A DNA stretch of 64,000 nt from contig NC_091263.1 of the NCBI RefSeq assembly GCF_042477335.2, forward strand, positions 70,860,501 through 70,924,500, read 5' to 3'. Each line of letters opens with the position of its first letter. The stretch's first letter is position 1. Origin of the DNA: Ovis canadensis (Eukaryota > Chordata > Mammalia > Artiodactyla > Bovidae). Below are positions 11,801 through 23,800 of the stretch, piece after piece. The notes below the pieces were generated by a model. That model was not told where the DNA came from, made no database searches, and saw only the letters and a list, made by a program, of their open reading frames with translations. The position numbers were made by a program, and so were the translations under genes.

Positions 11801-14800
11801 CCCTGCTATCTGCTGGGGGGTACCCCAGGGATACCAACATCTGAAGATGCTCAAGACCCTCATATAAAAGGGCAGAGTATTTGCATATAACCCACGAGCA
11901 TCCTCCCTTACATTTGAATCATCTCTAGAAGACTTAGAATACCTAATATAATGTAAAGGTTATGTGAACAGTTATACATACCATGTTAAGTATGACATAA
12001 ATAGTTGACCGCCATGGCAAATTCAAGCTTTACTTTTTGGAACTTTCTGGAGTTTTTAAATCCATGGATGCAGAGTCCACGGACATGGAGGGCTGACTAT
12101 ATTCCCGTTCACCTGCAAGGGAGGGGCAGTAGGATTCTGACAGAGAAGGGAGTGGTATTCCAGGTGGGAGACCCGGGGCCAGAGGCTGGGGAGTGGGGGC
12201 AGCAGAGGCCCCAGGCAGCTTCAGGCAGGGGCTCATATTTTGATGCACTGAGAGCCCAGTGGGATTATGATTGTGACTGGTCTGACAAGAGAGATGGGGA
12301 TAAGAATGAAATTCTAGTTCTCATTTTGTCCAAACCTCTTGTGCCTGATGAGAAGTCGGAGGCTCAGAGAAGCCAAGCGGCCCAGTCCTCCCATGGCAGG
12401 ACGTGCCTGCCGGAAGCCCACACCCTTTGCCCTCCACCCTGCCATCTGGGTGGCGTGGCTCGGCCTCTCTCTTTCCCGTTTCTAAATCTGGGGACCCAGC
12501 TCCATGGTGTCTCCTGAACGCTCCCCTCTGCCCCCTCTCTTGCCTCTTTCAGAAGAAAAGCCAGCGACCCTCCCGCCGGCAGGTGCCCCAGCTCCGACTG
12601 CCCAAACCCCCCGCCCTGTCGACCTTGTACGCCCACCTGCACTACCGCAAGATCAAGATCCTGGAGCTGTTTCACAAGGTGGATCAGGGCGAGCACCAGA
12701 TCTCCAGGGAGGAGTTCATCGTGGCTCTCAAGGCAGTAAGCGCCTCCCCCGCCCCTGCTGGCTTGAGGTGGGGTGGGGGTGCCCATGTACCTCCACAGCC
12801 CTGCAGCGCTATCCCCAGGTTCTGCTCTGACTATCCCCCATATTACTTGTAAAGCTGGATTGGAATATGTGGCTTAATCTGAGGCCCCCATCAGACCCCT
12901 AAAGCCACCTTGCCCCAGTCTGACCTTGAAAGGCCCTACCTGAGGGGGAAGTCTGTAGAGCCAGCCTTGTAACCAGCCTGCTGCTTAGGGAATCACTGTC
13001 TTGCCAGTGAGACCCCAGAACTGAGCACAGAGAGAGCTGGATCTTCAGTCCTGCCTTTAGAACCTTCTTGAACTTCTGGAACCATCACTAGCATGTGACT
13101 CACATAGGGGTATTGTTAAAACGCAGCTTCTGTCCCAGAACCTCTGTGTGGGGGTCCCAAGATACTGCCTTCTTTTTTTTTGATGGGGAGAGGCACCACG
13201 CAGCTTATGGGATCTTAGTTCCCCGACCGGGGATCAAACCTGGGCCCCCAGCAATGGAAGCAGGGAGTCCTAACAGCTGGACCACCAGGGTAGCCCCCTC
13301 AGGATGCTGCACGCTAACAAGCTCCCAGCAATGCCCATGGTGTGGGTGCTCAGACCACACCTTGACGGGTTATTCAAAAATTCAATTTAACTATAAATAA
13401 ATAAAACTAGAACTCCAGTTCCTCAGACACAGCGGCCACAGTTGGAGTGCTCAGCAGCTGCTCTGCTGCCGGACCCCTCAGACGCAGCACCTTCCCATCA
13501 TCACAGAAAGTCCTGTCTGTCTAGCAGAGCTCTGCTAACTCTGCCCCAGGAGTCGAATCCAACTGGTCTCCTGATTTTTTGTCAATAAAGTTTTATTGGA
13601 ACACAGCCATACACATTTCTCTATGCATCATCATGGCTGCTCTCATGCCAGGAGGGCAGAGCTGAGTAGTGATGACAGAGACCCACATGGCTCCCAGAGC
13701 CTAAAATACTTACCATCTGGCCCTTTCTAGAAAAAGTCTGCTGACTCCTGGTCTGGGTGACTTAAACTTTTACATATTTTGAATACATGATACCTTTAAA
13801 AAAAAACTTTAGGAAAGAAGGGGAATGCTACACTTTTTTCAGTCTTAAATCACCAGCAGTTTCACGCTTTCATTTTATGCCATGTAGCTATCTAAACAAC
13901 ATTTCAAAGCTGTTAAAACAAAAAATAAAGGGTCCTTAATTCAACATCACCAAAAAGTTCAAACACTAAATCCTTTAGCACCAGGTGAGTTCTGATCATC
14001 TTTAAGTAAAGCTCAGAGAATAACATCTACAGTGTAAAGAAGCTGGCAAAGATACACTTCCTTTCACACTGTTTTTTCTTGAATATTCAGTATTGCTGGC
14101 AAGTTTCGTATTTCTCCAAAGTTTGCCCGCCACCCTTAAAATAGTCCTGGGCATTAGATTTCCGACTCTATTTTACTTCAGTTAAGGGAGGCTTCTGTGT
14201 CCCTCACAGACAAGGATGACGGATGTGAGATCCTCCTTCCAGTCTGGCACTGGAAGGCTGAGATTGGAATGGGAGTGGGCAGGGAGGCCACAGGGAGAAG
14301 TAACAGCCTCTGCAAAGATGGGGACATGTCTGGACTGGGGTTTGGAAGGAGGGATGGGAGGTGTTCAGGTAGAAAGTGGGAAACGCCTGAGTCAAGGCAG
14401 AGGGTGAGAAATGTGCAGGGCCCCAGGGAGAGGCTCTGAGCTCCTTCACAGGGACCCTGGATGTGAGCTGGGAGCAGCTGAGGATGAAACACGACGGGGA
14501 GGAGGGGCCAGGCTGGCAAGGCCTTGGCCATCCTAGCAGGACATCTGGAACCAGGCTGCACGCCTGGGGGCTTCTCTTGTCTCCTCAGATCAGAGTCCCT
14601 CTGAAAAACCAGGAGGTGGAGGATATTGTGATCTACCTCAGCTCTCTGGGGAAGCACAACAACATCACGATGGATAACCTGGCCAGCACCTACAAGCAGT
14701 GGTCTTTGGCTCAGCAGCAAAGCACCTTGACCACTGCAACAGAGGGTACGTATCCGCCTCCGCCCCTCCCCATGCAGGGAGGAAGCTGACGCTCAGAGAG

Positions 14801-17800
14801 GCTGGCCACCTGGCCACAGTCTCAAATCTAGAAGGCGGCAGGGCCAGGATCTCACTTCTGCCCAGGGCCGCAGAGGACTGAAGCAGGCCTGGAAAAGCAG
14901 GATGCTGGAGGATGGGAACGGAAACAGGAAGGCTGGGGCCGGGTGCAGGAGAGGGAGGAGAAGGCCACAGAGGAGCCGGAAGAAGGGACACTTTCAAGGC
15001 TCCCGCTTGGCGACACTGGCGCTGCCCGATGGGCTCCATGGCTGGGCACCCTCTCAGCTCCTCCTTCCTCTGCCTCTTCCCTCCGCCCCTAGATTCCAGA
15101 TCGTTCAAGGACAGCGGCTCCGCACAGAGTCCATCCCTGAAGCAGAAGGCGAATGTACCCCCAGAGGCTCCCAAGATGGACCTGCTGACAGTGCCCGTGG
15201 TTGACACGGAGATGGAGGCACGGCCCATGACACTGGAGGAGATGGAAGATGTGGGCAAGCACTACCGAGAGAGGAAGCGGCAGAACAAGGTGCCCCTGCC
15301 GACGGGGGAGGGACGGGGCTGGGGGACCGGGCAAGCTGGGCCCGCCTGCCCCACGTGCCCCACCTTCTGGCCGGGGGAGCTCTGGGGGTCCCCGCTTCCT
15401 CGCTCCCTCTTCTCTGTGTGTGAACAACACCTGCCTCCCAAGGTTTCTGATAAGATGAGTTGATATGATGTTTCTGAAAGTCCCGAGTACCCTTCCTCCA
15501 ACTGTTGAATCATGACTGACTCCTGAGACCAGGACTGCATGTTCGTCACAGCTGGAATCCAAGAACCTGGCCTGGGGCCTGGCACTGAGCAGACACTTTA
15601 AGAACACATGTTGAGTGAAGGAAGGAAGAACTGATTGTATAAATTAATTTACCAGATAAATATTTATTGAGAGCCTGTGATGCGTCAGGCACTGTTCTAG
15701 GTGCTTCCCTGGTGGCTCAGTTGGTAAGGAATCTGCCTGAAATGCAGGAGACCCAGGTTCAATCCCTGAGTCAGGAAGATCCCCTGGAAAACAGAAATGG
15801 CAGCTCACTCCAGAATTCTTGCCTGGAGAATCCCATGGACAGAGGAGCCTGGTGGGCTACAGTCCATGTGGTTGCAGAGTTGGACACGACTGATGCAACT
15901 TAGCACACACACAAGGAACCTTCTGTATGTGTATACAGTCGTGTGTGCACTTCTGTGTAAGGAGCTGTGCACACAGAACCTTGTGCCTGGACCATTCACA
16001 GGTTATGCAGGGGTCACTTTGACCACGGGTGATTTTTCCTCCGGAGTGGCTGACATCAACAGCTGCACTCACGGGGCCTCGGGAGAGGTGGCGGGGGCTC
16101 CGCGGCTGCCTTGGGCCGGAAGGGAGGCGAGAAGGAGTGAGTGCCCGCCTCCTCTGCCCACAGCTGGCCCTCCCCTCCATCCAGTACACGGAGCAGTGCC
16201 GCCTGGTGCGCAGCGGGGACAAGCACTTTGACGAGCACTGCCTGCCGACCACCGTCCACGGGGAGATGGAGGGTATCCTCAACAGGTCCCGCGTGGACAC
16301 CTTCCTGGTCTACCTGCAGTGCTGGAAGGTCTGCGAGGCCCACGGCCTCCCGCTGACCGAGGACACCCTAATGAGAGGTACGGGCCTCGGGGTCCCCTGG
16401 GAAGGTGCCAAGGGGGGCCCCGAGCTGTGGGCCAGGGTGGCAGCCACCTGAGGCTTCTCCTTCCCCAGCCGACGAGCACCCAACCACACCGCGGAGACGC
16501 TGGGGAGAAAGGGGTGGGGCGAGGGGAAGAACAGCCCCACCGGGTTCACCTTTATTTATTTGGGGCTGTGCTTGGTCTTCGTTGCCACGTGGTCTTTTTC
16601 TCTAGGTGTGGGGAGCGGGGACTGCCCTCTAGCGTTGGTGCACGGGCTTCTCTTGGCGGTGATTTCTCCCATTATGAAGCACGGGCTCTCGGGCACAGGC
16701 TCAGCAGCTGAAGCGCATGGGCTTAGATGCTCCGCAGCACGTGGGATCCTCCCAGACCAGAGATCAAACCCTCTGTCCCCTGCACTGGCAGGCAGATAAC
16801 CGTCCCCTGCGCCACCAGGGAGGTCCCCTGGTTCCCTGTGAGAGGGGATTTTACATCCCTGCAGAGCCCACACTCTGCTCCATAGTCCAGGTTCCCCAGC
16901 CTAGGGAAGGGAGCACCAGGACTGGAGTTCCAGGTGAGGGAGCCAGAAATGGGCCAGGAGGAACAGTCCTGAGTGAGCACCGACTGTCGTGTCGATGTGG
17001 GAAATCCATTGGTGTTATAAGGGAGTGACAGAATGTGGTCCACTGGAGAAGGGAACGGCAAGCCACTTCAGTATTCTTGCCTTGAGAACCCCATGAACAG
17101 TATGAAAAGGCAAAATGATAGGATACCAAAAGAGGAACTCCCCAGGTCAGTAGGTGCCCAATATGCTACTGGAGATCAGTGGAGAAATAACTCCAGAAAG
17201 AATGAAGGGATGGAGCCAAGGCAAAAACAATACCCAGTTGTGGATGGGACTGGTGATAGAAGCAAGATCCGGTGCTGTAAAGAGCAATATTGCATAGGAA
17301 CCTGGAATGTCAGGTCCATGAATCCAGGCAAATTGGAAGTGGTCAAACAAGAGATGGCAAGGGTGAACGTCGACATTCTAGGAATCAGCGAACTAAAATG
17401 GACTGGAATGGGTGAATTTAACTCAGATGACCATTGTATCTACTACTGTGGGCAGGAATCCCTCAGAAGAAATGGAGTAACTATCATGGTCAACAAAAGA
17501 GTCCGAAATGCAGTACCTGGATGCAATCTCAAAAACGACAGAATGATCTCTGTTCATCTCCAAGGTAAACCATTCAATATCACAGTTATCCAAGTCTATG
17601 CTCCAACCAGTAACACTGAAGAAACTGAAGTTGAACGGTTTTATGAAGACCTACAAGATCTTTTAGAACTAACACCCAAAAAAGATGTCCTTTTCATTAT
17701 AGGGGACTGGAACGCAAAAGTAGGAAGTCAAGAAACTCCTGGAGTAACAGGCAAATTTGGCCTTGGAATGCGGAATGAAGCAGGGCAAAGACTAATAGAG

Positions 17801-20800
17801 TTTTGCCAAGAGAATGCACTGGTCATAGCAAACACCCTCTTCCAAAAACACAAGAGAAGACTCTACACATGGACATCACCAAATGGTCAACACCGAAATC
17901 AGATTGATTATATTCTTTGCAGCCAAAGATGGAGAAGCTCTATACAGTCAACAAAAACAAGACCAGGAGCTGACTGTGGCTCAGATCATGAAGTCCTTAT
18001 TGCCAAATTCAGACTTAAATTGAAGAAAGTAGGGAAAACCGCTAGACCATTCAGGTATGACCTAAATCAAATCCCTTATGATTACACAGTGGAAGTGAGA
18101 AATAGATTTAAGGGTCTAGATCTGATGGATAGAGTGCCTGATGAACTATGGAATGAGGTTCGTGACATTGTACAGGAGACAGGGATCAAGACCATCCCCA
18201 TGGAAAAGAAATGCAAAAAAGCAAAATGGCTGTCTGGGGAGGCCTTACAAATAGCTGTGAAAAGACGAGAGGTGAAAACCAAAGGAGAAAAGGAAAGATA
18301 TAAGCATCTGAATGCAGAGTTCCAAAGAATAGCAAGAAGAGATAAGAAAGCCTTCTTCAGCGATCAATGCAAAGAAACAGAGGAAAACAACAGAATGGGA
18401 AAGACTAGAGATCTCTTCAAGAAAATTAGAGATACCAAGGGAACATTTCATGCAAAGATGGGCTCGAGAAAGGACAGAAATGGTATGGACCTAACAGAAG
18501 CAGAAGATATTAAGAAGAGGTGGCAAGAATACATGGAAGAACTGTACAAAAAAGATCTTCACGACCCAGATAATCATGATGATGTGATCACTAATCTAGA
18601 GCCAGACATCTTGGAATGTGAAGTCAACTGGGCCTTAGAAAGCATCACTATGAACAAAGCTAGTGGAGGTGATGGAATTCCAGTTGAGCTGTTTCAAATC
18701 CTGAAAGATGATGCTGTGAAAGTGCTGCACTCAATATGCCAGCAAGTTTGGAAAACTCAGCAGTGGCCACAGGACTGGAAAAGGTCAGTTTTCATTCAGT
18801 TCCAAAGAAAGGCAATGCCAAAGAATGCTCAAACTATCGCACAATTGCACTCATCTCACATGCTAGTAAAGTAATGCTCAAAATTCTCCAAGCCAGGCTT
18901 CAGCAATACGTGAACCGTGAACTCCCTGATGTTCAAGCTGGTTTTAGAAAAGGCAGAGGAACCAGAGATCAAATTGCCAACATCCGCTGGATCATGGAAA
19001 AGGCAAGAGAGTTCAGAAAAACATCTATCTCGGCTTTATTGACTATGCCAAACCCTTTGACTGTGTGGATCACAATAAACTGTGGAAAATTCTGAAAGAG
19101 ATGGGAATACCTGACCACCTAACCTGCCTTTTGAGAAATCTGTATGCAGGTCAGGAAGCAACAGTTAGAATTGGACATGGAACAACAAACTGGTTCCAAA
19201 TAGGAAAAGGAGTACGTCAAGGCTGTATATTGTCACCCTGCTTATTTAACTTTTATGCAGAGTACATCATGAGAAACACTGGACTGGAAGAAACACAAGC
19301 TGAAATCAAGACTGCCGGGAGAAATATTAATAACCTCAGATATGCAGATGACACCACCCTTACGGCAGAAAGTGAAGAGGAGCTAAAAAGCCTCTTGATG
19401 AAAGTGAAAGAGGAGAGTGAAAAAGTTGGCTTAAAGTTCAACATTCAGAAAACGAAGATCATGGCATCTGGTCCCATCACTTCATGGGAAATAGATGGGG
19501 AAACAGTGGAAACAGTTTCAGACATTTTTGGGGGGGGCTCCAAAATCACTGCAGATGGTGACTGCAGCCATGAAATTAAAAGACGCTTACTCCTTGGAAG
19601 AAAAGTTATGACCAACCTAGATAGTATATTTAAAAGCAGAGACATTACTTTGCCGACTAAGGTCCACCTAGTCAAGGCTATGGTTTTTCCAGTGGTCATG
19701 TATGGATGTGAGAGTTGGACTGTGAAGAAGGCTGAGCGCCGAAGAATTGATGCATTTGAACTGTGGTGTTGGAGAAGACTCTTGAGGGTCCCTCGGACTG
19801 CAAGGAGATCCAACCAGTCCATTTTGAAGGAGATCAACCCTGGGATTTCTTTGGAAGGAATGATGCTAAAGCTGAAGCTCCAGTACTTTGGCCACCTCAT
19901 ATGAAGAGTTGACTCATTGGAAAAGACTCTGATGCTGGGAGAGATTGGGGGCAGGAGGAGAGGGGGACGACCCAGGATGAGATGGCTGGATGGCATCACG
20001 GACTCGATGGATGTGAGTCTGAGTGAACTCCGGGAGATGGTGATGGACAGGGAAGCCTGGCGTGCTGTGATTCATGGGGTCGCAAAGAGTTGGACACGAC
20101 TGAGCGACTGAACTGAACTGAATAAGGGCGTGTATCTGTGCATGTGATGTTTCCTAAAAAAAGGAACTTGACCTCAAAAGGCAGTTGTTAAAATGAAATA
20201 ATGTAGTTATAGCATTAATATTTGGTATTCATATTTACTGACAATAAGAGCCATTTCCTTAAGCAGATAAAACTGTTGTAATATCGGGGAAAAGATGGTT
20301 GAAGAATGAGCCTTGCGGACAATACATTGTTTCATTTAATATTTACGTCTAATATATTTTTTTACAAATATGCTTTTGTCCTTGGGAATTGTGATTGCAT
20401 GATAAAGGGAAACTATTTTGTTATTCCTAAGTATGAATTAGTTTGCTTATTAGAGTAAGTGATTTTGGACAGGAAGCCTGGCTGGGAGAGGTAACCACGA
20501 CGAAACATGGAGTGTTCCAAACACACTCGTCTCAGCCAGGCCTGTTTCTTGGTGCTTCTGCCACACGGAGAGAAGACTGCACGGGTTCTGTGGAAGCCCT
20601 TCACCTTCTGCTCAGCCCACAGGTCTCAACCCTGAGCTCTCGCACTAGTCCTGCCCTCTGCTTGGGGCAAAAGCTGTGTTTTCATGTATCCAAGCAGATC
20701 TGAACCCTCCAGTCCTGGGTGGACTGCGTGCTTCTGAGACATGGGACAGAGGAGCAGCCCCATAGGCCCGATGACCATGTAATGATGCTGGCATCCCACA

Positions 20801-23800
20801 TTTATGAAGTACATGTTTAATGGGCCGGTCACTGCTGCACTGGAGGGCAGAGGTTTTCCTGTAGGAACCTCGCAGCAAGGAGCTGTGGCGGTTCTAGGCT
20901 GTGGTTTTCTGAGAAAGGGACAGACAGAGGGTACCGTGACTTCCCTGAGAACAAGAGTTAACAGTCACAGTTGGTTGTTTCCATTTTTTTCCTCTGGGAG
21001 GGGAAACAAACACTCAGTGTAGAGGACCTTGGGTCTTGTATTAGTTTGGTAAAACTGCCGTAACAAAACACCACAGACTGGGGGCTTACACAGCAGAAAG
21101 GTATTTTCTCGCCATTCTGGAGGCTGGAAAGTCCAAGATCAAGGTGCTGGCAGGGTTCATGTCCTCTGAGATCGCTCTCCATGGCCTCCAGATAGTCACC
21201 GTCTGGCTGTCTATTCACACGGTCGTTTCCATGCACACATGCGCCCCTGCTGTTTCTCTGTGTTCAGATTTCCTCTGCTTAAGGACACCAGTCAGACTGG
21301 ATGCAGGCTTTCCTCAGTGGCTTCATTTTAGCTTTATGACCTCTTGAAAGGCCTCATCTCCAAATACAAATTCTAGGGGTCAGGGCTTCAATATGTGAAT
21401 TTTGGGGGATACAAGTCAGGCCATAAAAGGTCTATACAGGAGGAAGTGGCCAAGGGCCTTCAGGAACACAGGCCAACCAGCCTAAATGGTCACTGTCTCC
21501 CACACAAGCTGCACACCCCTCGCCTGAGAAGACGCTTGCTGCCATCTGGGCCGGGAGGGCAGAGATACGGCAGGTGACCCCTCAGCTCTCGACCCTGACT
21601 TTTCACGAAATCATCCTTCCTCCCTCCTTCCTTGGGGAGCCTCATGCTCCCAGATCACCTAGGCTTGGCGCACGGTGAGGCTGCAGGTGTTTTAAAATGC
21701 AGGCAGCATTCCCAGGCACATGACCGCTCCTGCGGCCGAGGTGTCGGCCCCGGACGTGCCGGCTGGTCCGTCCCCACCAGAGAGGATCGAGGCTTTAGCG
21801 ATTTTCCCCACCACCGGCTTTTGCTGGCTCCTGGGCCCGCACACAGCTGAGCTTCACCTGTCTGCAGGATCCATGGGCACATCGGAGCATCTGTGGGTAT
21901 GCTTCCTTTTGCTTCTGACTGGTCCAAAGTGGGAAAGACGCGAGTCCATCTCTGACCACTGTCCTGGCCACTGTCTGTTGCCTGTCCTTAAGACAGAGAC
22001 CAGAAGCACAAACCCCAGCACTTCCAGGTCTGTGCCTGGAGGTTAGAGCTTGGTGGGCTCAGACCCCAGGCCTCAAGCTCATGGGCCAGACTTCTAGAAC
22101 ATCGAGGCATTTCCCCTCCCCGCTGAATATAGCTTTATTGTTCTGCTCCCCCTAATTTTATAGATAAATCTTGCTCATTTACAGTTTCGAAAACAAAACA
22201 AAATCCCCCAGCCAGAGTTGACCACCAATAATATTTAACGACTGTCCTTTCACAAATCTCTTTTTCTTATTTATTTGCTATTCACATGGATTAGCTCTAT
22301 AAGTCATTTTTAAAGTCCTATGTGTATATACGTTAAAAAATGTAGTTTAAAAATCATGTAAACCGTTTAAAAATGATGATGTTGCCCATCTCCCACTTCC
22401 CTGCTCTCCCTGCTCACCTGTGCAATCCCTGCCCTCTACCCAAATAGACATTAAAAACGTGGGACCTCCCTGGTGGTCCAGTGGCAAAGACTCCATGCTT
22501 CCACTGCAAGGGGCCTGAGTTCGACCCTTAGTCGGGGAACTAGATCCCAGATGCTGCAACTAAAGTTTGAAATTCCGTGGCAACTAAGACCCGGTGCAAC
22601 CAAATAAATAAATATCAATTAAAAAAAAAAGTCTTGGACTTCCCTGGCGGTCCAGTTGTTAAGATGCTGAGCTTCCAAAGCAAGGGGCATGGGTTCTGTC
22701 CCTGGTTGGAGAACTAAGCTCCCCCAAGCCTCTCAGCCAAAATAGATAATGTAAATAAAGAAATAAATTTGTATTGGCCAGATAAGGAGGGGGCATTCTA
22801 AGTAATAAACTGTAGTTGATTCACCAACTAAAAAAACAAACAAAAAAAACCTTAAAAAAAATTACTAACCTGGAGAGTAAACCTCCATCACTGTATCCAG
22901 AAGACGAGATGCCAGGGCGAGCTCTGCTCAGTAGTTGCAGGAGAGCTTCTTCTGCACGAGAGAACCCACCATCCACTGAGTCGAAGTTACTCCAGTGACG
23001 TCTTGGGTGAGGCCTCCCTCCCTCCTTCAGGGACTCCTGACCAGGCCGCCCCTGCAGAGCAGGGTGTGGGGCCACGCTTCCTCCTACCTGCGCCCAGGCC
23101 TCAAACCAGCCCCACTTCCCAACAGCGTGCTGCCAGGACGCACTCACCACCCTTGATTGGGGGGTGTCGTGCTGGAGAAGGGCTTGGGGACTCCCTGAGC
23201 TATTTCTTGCAACTTGCTGGGAACCTACCATCATTTAAAAATAAAAAGTAAAGGGACTTCCATGGATGCTTAATGTTAAGCCTCCAAGCTTTCCGTACAG
23301 GGAACTGTGGGTTCGATCTCTGGTTGGGGAACTATGATCCCACGTGCCACTGGAGATGAAAAAAAAAAGTAAATAAATAAAGTAAAAAAAAAAAATGTAT
23401 ATAAGAAAAATCTTTTCAAACAAGAATGTGAATTTGTTTTTAAAAATAGCCCCCCTCGGCCCCAAAGGCTGAGGTTGGGGAGGGATCTCGGGCTGAGAGG
23501 CTGTGTTTCTCCTCCTGCTCACAGCCCTGATGTACCCGGGGGACAAGATCATTTTCCAGAAGGACCAGATGCGCCCGATCCGACAGCCAGGAGGCTACTA
23601 CTCAGACTTCAAGCCCTTCAGTGCGAACCTGGCCCTGCTCCAGCCCCAGGGCGTTCCTGAGCTTGTGGCTCAGAAGAAGCCTGACAAGCTGAGTGTCAGC
23701 TCCTCCTCCCCTGCCCTGCACTCCTGCCCACTGATGCCCCATGGCTAGGGGGGTGGTGGGCAGTTATGGAGGGGTCACGGGCTGGTGTCTGTGTCCTTAC

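Noticed and set aside
14178-15607. Minus-strand open frames of 172-197 codons
   Set aside because: Antisense to EFCAB12 exons 4 and 5, with no family resemblance.
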